The notes under the pieces were generated by a model. The model did not search any database. It had not been told where the DNA came from and saw nothing but the letters and a program-made list of their open reading frames with translations. Made by a program: the position numbers and the translations under genes. From positions 124,001 to 188,000 of the forward strand of contig NZ_BOOU01000044.1 in assembly GCF_016863395.1 (NCBI RefSeq): a stretch of 64,000 nt of DNA, written 5' to 3'. This document shows positions 41,383-49,297 of this stretch, piece after piece (the stretch's first letter is position 1; each line of letters begins with the position of its first letter). The DNA comes from Sphaerisporangium rufum. GTDB taxonomy: Bacteria; Actinomycetota; Actinomycetes; Streptosporangiales; Streptosporangiaceae.

Positions 41383-41793
41383 AAGGTCGATGGCCGACAA
41401 GGCCGATGACTTCGTGATCTGAGCGCGCCGCGGCACCCGGTCCAGGACATCCGCTCCGCACGATGCCGAGAGCGGAAGCCGGTGATCCCCTGGCCGGATG
41501 CCGCGGCCCGCTTCGCGTGGGGCGGCGCCACCTCGGCGGCCGGGGAAGATCAGGCCCGGCTCACGCATGAGCAGCCCTCAGGGCCGCTGTCCGATCGCGC
41601 CCTGGCGCGCTCCGCAGACCAGGAGGAGCCCCAGCGGAGCCCCGGATCGCCGCCGGCGCCCATGGTCGCCCCCGGTGGCGGTGGCTTGGGAATCCCGACC
41701 GCCCGACGGCGGTGGTGCCCGCCGATCGGCGGGCACCATGATGGAGGCCGGACGCGATTCGCGGCCGGCGCGCCGTCTCGAAAGCCGGAGGTC

Positions 41794-42432
41794 ATGCCAG
41801 AGGTCATCGCGGGACTTGCGATTCCGGAGACGGCGGCGGCCGCCGAGGCGACCAGGCACGCCCAGGAGATGACCAGCCCGCTCATCTACCACCACTCCCG
41901 ACGGGTCTTCCTGTTCGGCCTGCTGCACGCTCAACGGCTCGGCGTGGCACCGGACCCGGAGTTGCTCTACCTGGCGGCCATGTTCCACGACACCGGTCTG
42001 CTGACCCCGTTCTCCGAGGCCGAGCAGCGCTTCGAGGTCGACGGCGCGGACCACGCGCGCCGGTTCCTGCTCGCCCGGGGGTTCTCGACGGCCGCCGCCG
42101 AGACCGTCTGGACCGCGATCGCGCTGCACACCACCCCCGGTATACCCGGCCGGATGGCCCCGGAGATCGCGACCACCCACTTCGGCGTGCTGACCGACGT
42201 GGTCGGCTTCGGCCTGGACGTGCTGGACCCCGACCGGCTGCGGGAGATCGTCGCCGTCCATCCCCGCGGGGATTTCAAGAACGACTTCCTGCGCACCTAC
42301 GCCGACGGGCTCCGGAACCGCCCCGAGACCACGAACGGCACCGTGAACTCCGACGTGCTGGAGCACTTCATCCCCGGCTTCACGCGCGTGACGACGGTCG
42401 AGCGCATCGTCGGCTCGCCCTGGCCCAGCTGA
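41794..42432 (+). CDS. HD-domain hydrolase (cyanamide hydratase-like)
   Basis: The ATG at 41794 follows GGAGG, and a longer open frame upstream has no family match. The 212-residue protein is a compact HD domain: TSPLIYHHSRRVFLFGLL (metal His), AAMFHDTGLL (His65-Asp66), DGADHARRFL, and VWTAIALHTTPGIPGRM with a further His. The pattern fits the HD subfamily that includes fungal cyanamide hydratases and many untested bacterial members. The 411 bases upstream (41383-41793) carry no other supported gene. The quinone-oxidoreductase-like gene follows by 41 bases on the same strand. Confidence 0.85.
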   Translation: MPEVIAGLAIPETAAAAEATRHAQEMTSPLIYHHSRRVFLFGLLHAQRLGVAPDPELLYLAAMFHDTGLLTPFSEAEQRFEVDGADHARRFLLARGFSTAAAETVWTAIALHTTPGIPGRMAPEIATTHFGVLTDVVGFGLDVLDPDRLREIVAVHPRGDFKNDFLRTYADGLRNRPETTNGTVNSDVLEHFIPGFTRVTTVERIVGSPWPS

Positions 42433-42473
42433 CCGGCCACCATCTGAGAATCCGAGGAGCCTGAGGAACCGCC

Positions 42474-43394
42474 ATGCGAGCCATCACCGTCCAAGACCGC
42501 GAGGCCGGAGTCGCCGGACCGCGGCTGACGGACCTGCCCTACCCCCATGCCGCCGAGAACGACGTCATCGTGCGGGTGCACGCCGCCGGCTTCACCCCCG
42601 GCGAGCTCGACTGGCCGGCGACCTGGACCGACCGGGCCGGCCGCGACCGGACGCCGAGCGTGCCCGGACACGAGCTGTCGGGGGTCGTCGCGGCGCTGGG
42701 TTACGGAACCACCGGCCTCACCGTCGGCCAGCGGGTGTTCGGGCTTGCCGACTGGGCCCGCGACGGCTCCCTGGCCGAGTACACCGCCGTGGAGGCCCGC
42801 AACCTCGCCCCGCTTCCGGCGGACGTGGACCACACCGTGGCCGCCGCACTGCCGATCTCCGGGCTGACCGCCTGGCAGGGCCTGTTCGACCACGGCCGCC
42901 TCGCGGCCGGCCAGACCGTCCTGATCCACGGTGTCGCCGGCGGCGTCGGCTCGCTCGCGGCGCAGCTCGCCCGGGACGCGGGAGCCCGGGTGATCGGCAC
43001 CGGCCGGGCGGCCGACCGGGACCTCGCGCTCGGTCTCGGCGTGCACGCCTTCCTCGACCTGCAGGCCGACCCGCTGGACGACGCCGGCGAGGTCGACGTG
43101 GCGCTCGACGTGATCGGCGGCGACGTCTGCGACCGTTCCGCCGCCGTCGTGCGTCCTGGCGGCACCCTGGTGACCATCGCCGCGCCGCCCAAGGTCCAGC
43201 CCCGTAGCGGCCGGGCGGTGTTCTTCGTCGTCGAGCCGGACCGCACCCGGCTCGCCGACCTCGTCCAGCGGGTCCGGGACGGACGCCTCAAGCCGATCAT
43301 CGGCGCCGTGCGGACGCTCCCCGAAGCGCCCGCCGCGTTCACCCCCGGCCCGCGCACCCCCGGCCGGACCATCATCCGGGTCAGGGAGGACTGA
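42474..43394 (+). CDS. Zinc-less MDR oxidoreductase (quinone oxidoreductase-like)
   Basis: The 306-residue protein has the medium-chain dehydrogenase GroES-like domain (DVIVRVHAAGFTPGELDWPATW... VPGHELSGVVAALGYGTTGLTVGQRVFGL) and a Rossmann domain with VLIHGVAGGVGSLAAQLARDAGARVIGTG. The cysteine and histidine ligands of zinc enzymes are missing, as in quinone reductases and enoyl reductases. NADPH is the expected cofactor. The ATG at 42474 is used. It is probably cotranscribed with the HD gene 41 bases upstream and converges on the CGNR regulator. Confidence 0.9.
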   Translation: MRAITVQDREAGVAGPRLTDLPYPHAAENDVIVRVHAAGFTPGELDWPATWTDRAGRDRTPSVPGHELSGVVAALGYGTTGLTVGQRVFGLADWARDGSLAEYTAVEARNLAPLPADVDHTVAAALPISGLTAWQGLFDHGRLAAGQTVLIHGVAGGVGSLAAQLARDAGARVIGTGRAADRDLALGLGVHAFLDLQADPLDDAGEVDVALDVIGGDVCDRSAAVVRPGGTLVTIAAPPKVQPRSGRAVFFVVEPDRTRLADLVQRVRDGRLKPIIGAVRTLPEAPAAFTPGPRTPGRTIIRVRED

Positions 43395-43427
43395 TCACCG
43401 ATGGCCGGCCTGATCCCGGCGAGGCGG

Positions 43428-44006
43428 TCAGGGTCGGTGGTGGCGGTGGTAGTGGCGGGCCACTCGGGTGCGGTTGCCGCAGCGGGCGGGTGAGCACCAG
43501 CGGCGGCGCGGGTGGGCGGGCAGGAAGAGCATCACGCAGTCGGCGGCCTCGCAAGCGCGGACCCGGGTGACGGCCGGGTCGGCCAGCAAGATGGCGGCCT
43601 GCTCGGCGAGCCAGCCGGCCAGGCGCAGGTCCGGCGGGCCGGTGCGCCGGCGGGCGGCGGTGAGCGTGGCGCCGTCCCAGGTGAGTTCGTGGATCGCCGG
43701 GGCGCCCAGCTGGGCCTGGTTCAGGCCGGCCAGCGCGGCGGCGGGCGGTCGTTCGCCGCGGCGGGCCCGGTCGAGGGCGGCGGCGGTGTGGTCACGGACC
43801 GCGTGCACGGCGGCCAGGTCGGCCGGGACCAGGCGGGCCGCCGGCTCCGGCAGGCGGCCGGCCTGAAGGCCCGCCTGGAGGTCGAGCCAGGCGGCGAGTC
43901 CGGCGGGGATGGCGAGCAGGTCGACCGGGCCGGCGGGGGTGTGCGGGCGGGTGTTGACCAGGTCCAGAGCCACCGGCTCGCCGATCAGCGGCACGGGATC
44001 GTTCAT
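43428..44006 (-). CDS. CGNR zinc-finger regulator (ABATE domain)
   Basis: The 192-residue protein has an N-terminal ABATE (stress-induced) domain beginning GEPVALDLVNTRPHTPAGPVDLL and a C-terminal CGNR zinc finger: RACEAADCVMLFLPAHPRRRWCSPARCGNRTRVARHY, with four cysteine ligands. These proteins are presumed DNA-binding regulators. ATG 44006 lies only five bases from the first of two inverted-repeat pairs in the divergent intergenic DNA. Repression of the divergent alpha/beta hydrolase and of itself is the likely role. Confidence 0.92.
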   Translation of the reverse strand: MNDPVPLIGEPVALDLVNTRPHTPAGPVDLLAIPAGLAAWLDLQAGLQAGRLPEPAARLVPADLAAVHAVRDHTAAALDRARRGERPPAAALAGLNQAQLGAPAIHELTWDGATLTAARRRTGPPDLRLAGWLAEQAAILLADPAVTRVRACEAADCVMLFLPAHPRRRWCSPARCGNRTRVARHYHRHHRP

Positions 44007-44010
44007 AGCT

Positions 44011-44089
44011 TAATGGTACTTCCCCGACTTGACCCATTAGCCAGGTGCGGGCTAGAACTAATGCCATCAGAACGAAAAGAGGCATTAGT
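44011..44089 (+). promoter_or_regulatory. Divergent control region with two inverted-repeat operators
   Basis: TAATGG (44011-44016) pairs with CCATTA (44034-44039), and ACTAATGCC (44057-44065) pairs perfectly with GGCATTAGT (44081-44089). All four half-sites share CTAATG(G/C). A plus-strand promoter TTGACC (44029-44034), 18 bases, TAGAAC (44053-44058) is interleaved with them: one half-site touches the -35, one the -10 and one the hydrolase start. This is the arrangement expected of a repressor controlled by the CGNR protein. Confidence 0.7.
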
Positions 44090-44090
44090 C

Positions 44091-44990
44091 ATGACGTTTC
44101 CGCTCGTCCCCCGGGTCGTCCACCGCCGGCTGGACGTCGACGGAGTTCAGGTCTTCTACCGGGAGTCGGCGCCCGAGCGGCCGGACGCGCCCGTCCTGCT
44201 GTTGCTGCACGGCTTCCCGTCGGCGTCGCACCAGTTCCGGCGGCTGATCGACGTGCTCGGCACCCGCTACCGGCTGGTCGCCCCGGACTATCCCGGCTTC
44301 GGGCACACCCGGGCGCCCGACGGGTTCGCCTACACCTTCGACGCGCTGGCCGGCGTCGTCGAAGGGTTCGTCCGCCGGCTCGGGCTCGACCGGTTCACCA
44401 TGTACCTGTTCGACTTCGGCGCGCCGGTCGGGCTGCGGCTGGCCGAGCGGCTGCCGGACCGGGTGGCCGGGCTGGTGGTGCAGAACGGCAACGCCTACGC
44501 CGAGGGCCTGTCCCCCGCCGCCCGGGACTTCGTCGCGCTGCGCGCGGAGACGCCGGGCGGCGAGGAGGCCGTCCGCGAGCTGATGACCCTGGCCGGCACC
44601 CGGACGCAGTACGAGACCGGGGTGGGCGATCTCGACGCCGTCGCACCGGACGGCTGGACGCTGGACCAGCACTTCCTCGACCTGCCCGGCCGCAAGGAGG
44701 CCCAGATCTCGCTGGCGTTCGACTACCACGCCAACGTGGAGCGCTATCCGCGCTGGCAGGCGTGGCTGCGGGCGCACCGGCCACCGGCGCTGATCACCTG
44801 GGGACGGAACGACCCGTTCTTTCCCGAGCCGGGGGCGCGCGCCTACCTGCGCGACCTGCCCGACGCCGAGCTGCACCTGTTCGACACCGGCCACTTCGCG
44901 CTGGAGGACCAGCTGCCGGCGATCGCCCCGCTGATCGCCGGGTTCCTGGACCGCACCTGGCCCGGAGCCGGCGGGAAATCCGGTTTCTGA
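44091..44990 (+). CDS. Alpha/beta hydrolase (epoxide hydrolase/haloalkane dehalogenase-like)
   Basis: The 299-residue protein has LLLHGFPSASHQFRRL (oxyanion region), VAPDYPGFGHTRAP, a nucleophile elbow LFDFGAPVG with Asp108 in place of Ser, and a catalytic His near the end in FDTGHFALED. An Asp nucleophile indicates the epoxide hydrolase/haloalkane dehalogenase branch and not a lipase. The usual HDWG appears as FDFG here. The lid is the normal helical insert (TPGGEEAVRELMTLAGTRTQYETG). ATG 44091 immediately follows the second operator. It is divergent from the CGNR regulator and probably repressed by it. Confidence 0.88.
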   Translation: MTFPLVPRVVHRRLDVDGVQVFYRESAPERPDAPVLLLLHGFPSASHQFRRLIDVLGTRYRLVAPDYPGFGHTRAPDGFAYTFDALAGVVEGFVRRLGLDRFTMYLFDFGAPVGLRLAERLPDRVAGLVVQNGNAYAEGLSPAARDFVALRAETPGGEEAVRELMTLAGTRTQYETGVGDLDAVAPDGWTLDQHFLDLPGRKEAQISLAFDYHANVERYPRWQAWLRAHRPPALITWGRNDPFFPEPGARAYLRDLPDAELHLFDTGHFALEDQLPAIAPLIAGFLDRTWPGAGGKSGF

Positions 44991-45051
44991 CGCCCGGCCG
45001 CCTTGCTAGCGTCGGCGGGGCCCTGCCGGATCCGGCCCTTCGGAGCGCGCT

Positions 45052-45600
45052 GTGACGATCACCTTCCGCCGGCTGACCGAGGCGGACTTCCCGCTGCTCG
45101 CCCGGTGGCTGGCCGAGCCGCACGTGGCCCGGTGGTGGCACCACGAGACCTCCGCCGAGGCGGTGCGGCGCGACTTCGGCCCGGCGGCCCGCGGCGAGGA
45201 GCCGTCGGAGGACCTGCTGGTCCTGCTGGACGGCGTGCCCGCCGGGCTGGTGCAGCGCTCCCGGTACGCCGACTACCCGGAGTACGAGCGCGAGCTGGCG
45301 CCGATCGTGGCGGTGCCGGCCGGGGCGATGTCCATCGACTACCTGATCGGCGAGCCGGGAATGACCGGGCGCGGTCTCGGCCCGCGGATGATCGCCGAGG
45401 TGATCGCGCTGACCTGGGCCGACCACCCGGCGGCGTCCTGCGTGATCGTGCCGGTGGTGGCGGCCAACCGGGCGTCCTGGCGGGCCCTGGAGAAGGCCGG
45501 CCTGCGCCGGGCCGGCGAGGGGAACCTGGAGCCGGACAACCCCATCGACGATCGTTGGCACTACGTGTACCGGGTGGACCGGCCCGGCCGCGGCCGCTGA
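45052..45600 (+). CDS. GNAT acetyltransferase (AAC(6')/IucB-like)
   Basis: The 182-residue protein matches acetyltransf_8-type GNATs: FRRLTEADFPLLARWLAEPHVARWWHHETS, AMSIDYLIGEPGMTGRGLGPRMIAEVIALTW with the Q/RxxGxG/A acetyl-CoA loop, and VVAANRASWRALEKAGLRRAGEGNLEPDNPIDD. Members include aminoglycoside 6'-N-acetyltransferases and siderophore acyltransferases. The substrate cannot be read and resistance should not be assumed. GTG 45052 is used. It follows the hydrolase gene by 61 bases and may be cotranscribed. Confidence 0.88.
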   Translation: MTITFRRLTEADFPLLARWLAEPHVARWWHHETSAEAVRRDFGPAARGEEPSEDLLVLLDGVPAGLVQRSRYADYPEYERELAPIVAVPAGAMSIDYLIGEPGMTGRGLGPRMIAEVIALTWADHPAASCVIVPVVAANRASWRALEKAGLRRAGEGNLEPDNPIDDRWHYVYRVDRPGRGR

Positions 45601-45750
45601 TCGGCCGCGGGAGGCCGGCGGCCATGCCGCGGGCGGAGGCGACGAACCGCCCGCGGCATGGCCGCGCGAACCGGTGCGGCCCTTCCCTCGCCGGAGGGGC
45701 CGCACCCCCTCCCCTTCCCTGGTCGGGCTCAGGGACCGGATCGCCGCCGG

Positions 45751-47451
45751 TCAGACCACGGTGCAGGGTTCACCGTTGAGGGTGAAGGCGGTCGGTTCGG
45801 CGGTGTTCCCGGTGTGGTTGGCCTGGAAGCCGATGTCGATGGTGGCGCCAGGAGCGATCGTGGCGTTGAAGCTGACGTTGCGGGCGCTCACCTGACCGCT
45901 GGACGGCGAGTAGGTGGCGTTCCAGCCGGAGGTGATCGACTGGCCGGAGGGCAGGGTGAAGGCCAGCGTCCAGCCGTTGATCGTCGAGGTCCCGGTGTTG
46001 GTGATGCTGATACTGGCCGTGAAGCCGGTGTTCCACGAGTTCATCGTGTAGGCGACCCGGGCCGCGCCGGTGCCGCCGGTGGGCGTCGGAGTGGGCGACG
46101 GGGTGACCGTTGGGGTGACGGTCGGCGTCGGGCTCGGCGACGGCATCGAACCGGTGGTGAGGACGAAGGTCGTCACGCTCCGGGCGGGCAGCGAGGCGGT
46201 GAGGGAGCCGCCCGAGACGGCGACCGCGCCCTGCGGCGCGACGGTCCTGCTCGCGTCGGTCACCCAGGAGGAGGCACTGTTGGCCGTGGTGTTGGACACG
46301 GTGAACTGCTGGCTCACCGCGGAGGTGTTCTTGTTGATGGCGACGATGACGATCGTGCTGCCGCTCTTGTACGCCGAGACGAAGACGTTGGACGCCGGGG
46401 TCGCCGTCGCGCCGATCCGCACGTAGCCGGGGCGGACGAACCTGGCGTAGTGCGCCATCATCGCGCCGCGCTTGCTGATCTGGCCGTCCTCACGCATGGG
46501 GCCGTAGCTGCGCCGGATGTACCACCACACGTACGCCTGGAACTCGGCGTCCACCATGGACCGGTGGATGTGCTCGCCCACGTCGAGCGCCTGCGGCCAC
46601 AGATCCGCCGAGTCGGTGCTGTTGGGGTAGTAGACCTCGGTCATCCACAGTTCCTTGCCCGCGCCCTTCTGCTGGAAGAGGGGGTAGGGGAAGTTCGAGT
46701 ACGCCGTGCCGTACAGGTGGGCGCCGATGATGTCCACGTTGGCGAGCGCGGTGGGGTCGTTGAGGATCGGGTCCGACATGCTCTTGATGTACTGGAAGGA
46801 CTCCGGCGCCATCACCTTGGTGTTGATCGAGCCGGCGTTCTCCCGCAGGAACTTCACGATCTCCGCCGAGGTCCACCAGGTCCAGTCGTGCGCGTAGTCG
46901 GGCTCGTTCTGCACCGAGATGGCGTACAGGTTGACCCCGTTGTTCTTCATGTAGGTGGTGAAGTCGTTCAGCCACTGCGCGTAGGCGGCGTAGGAGCTGG
47001 CGCGCAGGCGCTTGGCGTTGGTCTGGCTGCCCCGGGTGAAGGTCTCGATCATGCTGGCCGGCGGGTTCCACGGCGAGGCGAAGACGGTCACCCCGACCTG
47101 GGCCGCGCGCTGGGCGGTGGCCAGGTCCCGGCTCCAGTCCGACTGCGTCTCGCCGACGGGGATCCGCAGGATCGAGAACCCCAGCCGGCCCTCGCCGGTG
47201 CCGAAGGCCGTGTCCCGCTGGGCGGCCGTCAGGTCACCGATCCAGGCCGCGTGCGCCATGCCGCCGAAGCCCTTGATCGTCTGGCGCTGGGTCGAGGGGT
47301 CGATGACCGCCGTGGCGGCCGCGGCCTCCGAGGCGCCCACCAGCGACGCCGCGGCCGTGATGACCGGCACGGTCCCCATCGTCGCCAGGATGTTCCGCCG
47401 GCTCAGCGTCTTGCGCTCGCCGCTCGCGGCCACGTTACGATCTTGCGTCAT
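45751..47451 (-). CDS. Tat-exported GH30 glucuronoxylanase-like enzyme with CBM2
   Basis: The 566-residue protein begins with a twin-arginine signal (SRRNILATMG) before AAAAT at about residue 47. The GH30 domain (subfamily 8-like) spans about residues 48-430: TIKGFGGMAHAAWIG, acid/base Glu183 in SVQNEPD and nucleophile Glu272 in LWMTEVYY. A small beta-sandwich follows, then a Pro/Ser/Thr linker and a CBM2 at the C-terminus (VAYTMNSWNTGFTASISITNTG, WTLAFTLPSGQSI, with the terminal Cys). It should cut glucuronoxylan and bind cellulose or xylan outside the cell. ATG 47451 is used. An inverted repeat in the upstream gap may be its operator. Confidence 0.9.
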   Translation of the reverse strand: MTQDRNVAASGERKTLSRRNILATMGTVPVITAAASLVGASEAAAATAVIDPSTQRQTIKGFGGMAHAAWIGDLTAAQRDTAFGTGEGRLGFSILRIPVGETQSDWSRDLATAQRAAQVGVTVFASPWNPPASMIETFTRGSQTNAKRLRASSYAAYAQWLNDFTTYMKNNGVNLYAISVQNEPDYAHDWTWWTSAEIVKFLRENAGSINTKVMAPESFQYIKSMSDPILNDPTALANVDIIGAHLYGTAYSNFPYPLFQQKGAGKELWMTEVYYPNSTDSADLWPQALDVGEHIHRSMVDAEFQAYVWWYIRRSYGPMREDGQISKRGAMMAHYARFVRPGYVRIGATATPASNVFVSAYKSGSTIVIVAINKNTSAVSQQFTVSNTTANSASSWVTDASRTVAPQGAVAVSGGSLTASLPARSVTTFVLTTGSMPSPSPTPTVTPTVTPSPTPTPTGGTGAARVAYTMNSWNTGFTASISITNTGTSTINGWTLAFTLPSGQSITSGWNATYSPSSGQVSARNVSFNATIAPGATIDIGFQANHTGNTAEPTAFTLNGEPCTVV

Positions 47452-47927
47452 GTCCCGTCCTCTTGGCTGTCGGTGCTGAACAGCGCTGTCTCGATCCCGC
47501 CGGCCCGGCCGGCGCCGGTTCGCCACCCTGGGGCGGCCCATACCGATGTGAGCGATAACAATCGACGTCATATCGTTCCGTTAATGACGTGGCGGTTATT
47601 TCGTTAATCGGTTTCCCGCGAATCCGGCACCCGGACACCAGGGGTGTTCGGGCCGCTCAGCCGGGTGCGCGACAGGGTGACACTCCAGCGGAGTGTGGTT
47701 GTGCCCTCAGCCGGAGGTCAAGCACGGAGCGGACGGCGGGCAGGCGAGCTGTGTAAATATCTCGCCGCCTCGTGAAAATTTCAGCTCGGAATTCCTCCGC
47801 CCCTCCGCATCACGGGCGACGGGGGTCGGCCCGGCGGCAGCGGGGGCCGGGCGACCGGCGGACGCGCCGGCGGCGGGCGGCCCGTCGGGACGGACCGGAG
47901 ACCGGCGGCCCCCGGAATCGGGCCGGA
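47452..47927. other. Intergenic region with candidate GH30 operator
   Basis: ACGTCAT (47565-47571) and ATGACGT (47584-47590) form a perfect 7-bp inverted repeat with a 12-base spacer, inside A/T-rich DNA about 115-140 bases upstream of the GH30 start. GATAAC (47554-47559) and GTTATT (47595-47600) form a second, imperfect outer pair. A sugar-responsive repressor site is plausible. The left part, up to the soxR stop at 47928, is GC-rich and I see no gene there. Confidence 0.4.
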
Positions 47928-48377
47928 TCAGGGGAACCTGCGCGCGCCCTGGCCGTCGGCCCCCAGGATGTCGTCGGGGTTGGAGTAGGGACATGACTTC
48001 AGCGACAGGCAGCCGCAGCCGATGCAGTCGGAGAACCGGTCCCGCAGCCCGGTGAGGTAGGTGATCTTCTCGGTGAGGTCGTCGTGCCACCGCTGGGAGA
48101 TGCGCGCCCAGTCGCGCTTGGTCGGCAGCCCCTCCCGGGGGAGCTGGTCGACCGCCTCCTTGATCCGTTCCAGGCTCACCCCGACCCGCTGGGCGGCCCG
48201 GATGAAGGCCAGGATCCGCAGGGTGTCGCGGCGGTACTCGCGCCGGTTGCCCGCGGTCCGCCGGCTGTGGATCAGGCCGAGGCTCTCGTAGTAGTGCAGG
48301 GCCGACACCGCGACCCCGGCCCGCTCGGCCAGCTGGCCGGGTCTCAGCCAGACCACGTTCTCCTGGATCTGCGGCAT
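47928..48377 (-). CDS. soxR: Redox-sensitive regulator SoxR
   Basis: The 149-residue MerR-family protein has a winged-helix start (LRPGQLAERAGVAVSALHYYESLGLIHSRRTAGNRREYRRDTLRIL), the dimer coiled coil and the SoxR iron-sulfur site CIGCGCLSLKSC, with Cys118, 121, 123 and 129 as CX2CXCX5C ligands. In actinomycetes SoxR responds to redox-active metabolites and activates a few genes. It is divergent from a FrnE-like gene, and a SoxR box lies between them. The usual C-terminal tail is short. A single-site, divergent activation of the FrnE-like gene is the likely function. Confidence 0.95.
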   Translation of the reverse strand: MPQIQENVVWLRPGQLAERAGVAVSALHYYESLGLIHSRRTAGNRREYRRDTLRILAFIRAAQRVGVSLERIKEAVDQLPREGLPTKRDWARISQRWHDDLTEKITYLTGLRDRFSDCIGCGCLSLKSCPYSNPDDILGADGQGARRFP

Positions 48378-48415
48378 CGCCGGCGCCTTTCACCTCGCTC
48401 GGGCGGAACTTGACG

Positions 48416-48429
48416 TCAAGTCCACTTGA
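48416..48429. promoter_or_regulatory. SoxR box
   Basis: TCAAGTCCACTTGA is a perfect palindrome with a two-base spacer. It matches the core of the E. coli SoxR site (CCTCAAGTTAACTTGAGG) apart from the spacer. It lies 38 bases from the soxR start and 55 bases from the FrnE-like start. An overlapping palindrome ACTTGACGTCAAGT (48408-48421) shares the same half-sites, so the exact register could differ. Confidence 0.8.
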
Positions 48430-48484
48430 TGTAGTCGACTCTAGCTGAAGCGAACTTGACGTAGCGGACCGAGGAGCCATCCGG

Positions 48485-49117
48485 ATGATCGACGTGCAGA
48501 TGTGGGGCGATGTGAAGTGCCCGTGGTGCTGGATCGGGTCGCGGAGACTGCGCGCGGCGGCCGGCGAGGTCCCCGCCGAGGTGCGGGTGCGCCATCGGAG
48601 CTTCCTGCTGGAACCCGACGGCGGCCCGGAACCCGGGCGGACGATCGCCGAGCTCGCCGTCACCGAATGGGGCATGGAGCCGCCGGCGTGGCAGGCCAAG
48701 AGCGCGGCGATCCGCGCCGAGGGCCGCCGGGAGAACCTGGAGATCAACCTCGGCACCGCGCTCGGGCTGGACTCCCGGCCGGCACACCGGCTGTTGAAGC
48801 TGGCGAGCGCGCGCGGCCTCGACGAGCACGCCGCCTGGGACGCGGTGTTCGACGCGCACCTGCGCCGCAACAAGGACATCGGCGACCCGGCGGTCATCGC
48901 GGAGCTGGCACGCTCGATGGGGCTGGCGGCCGCCGACGCCGATGCCCTGCGGGCGGGCCCGGCGTTCGCCGAGGAGGTGACGGCCGATCACCGGGAGGCC
49001 GTCCGGCGCGGGATCCGTTCGGTCCCCACGGTGGTGATCGGAGATCGGATGCTGGCGGGCAGCCGTTCGGCCGGCGAGCTGGCCGGCTTCATCACCGGTG
49101 CGACGGCCGCCCGATGA
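48485..49117 (+). CDS. FrnE-like DsbA-family oxidoreductase
   Basis: The 210-residue protein begins IDVQMWGDVKCPWCWIGSRRL with the CPWC active site (Cys12, Cys15), has a helical insertion domain and ends FAEEVTADHREAVRRGIRSVPTVVIGDRMLAGS with the cis-Pro of the thioredoxin fold. This is the FrnE (cytoplasmic DsbA-like) layout. Family members act as dithiol-disulfide oxidoreductases or in polyketide assembly (FrnE). It is divergent from soxR with a SoxR box between them, so oxidative or redox-cycler control is likely. Its stop overlaps a truncated MDR gene by four bases. Confidence 0.92.
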   Translation: MIDVQMWGDVKCPWCWIGSRRLRAAAGEVPAEVRVRHRSFLLEPDGGPEPGRTIAELAVTEWGMEPPAWQAKSAAIRAEGRRENLEINLGTALGLDSRPAHRLLKLASARGLDEHAAWDAVFDAHLRRNKDIGDPAVIAELARSMGLAAADADALRAGPAFAEEVTADHREAVRRGIRSVPTVVIGDRMLAGSRSAGELAGFITGATAAR

Positions 49118-49278
49118 CCGGCCCGCTGATGCGGGCGGCCGCCATCGACGCGTTCGGCCCGCCCGAGGTGCTGCGGGTTCGTGACCTGCCGCGGCCGGTC
49201 GCCTCCGGCGACCGGGTGCTGGTCCGGGTGATGAGCGCCGGGGTGCAGCCCACCGACGCCGCAATCCGCGCCAGGTGA
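49114..49278 (+). pseudogene. Truncated MDR quinone oxidoreductase, N-terminal remnant
   Basis: ATG 49114 overlaps the FrnE-like stop. The 54 residues MRAAAIDAFGPPEVLRVRDLP and DRVLVRVMSAGVQPTDAAIRAR match the first strands of zinc-less MDR enzymes of about 310-330 residues; then a TGA closes the frame and the convergent helicase begins 19 bases on. All of the Rossmann domain is missing. The translation signal is intact, so it may still be made as a short peptide, but enzyme activity is excluded. Confidence 0.75.
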
Positions 49279-49297
49279 GACGGCGCGGTCGCCGGCG

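Noticed and set aside
45052-45600. Aminoglycoside-resistance gene
   Set aside because: The GNAT belongs to a family that includes AAC(6') but also many other enzymes; sequence alone does not show the substrate.
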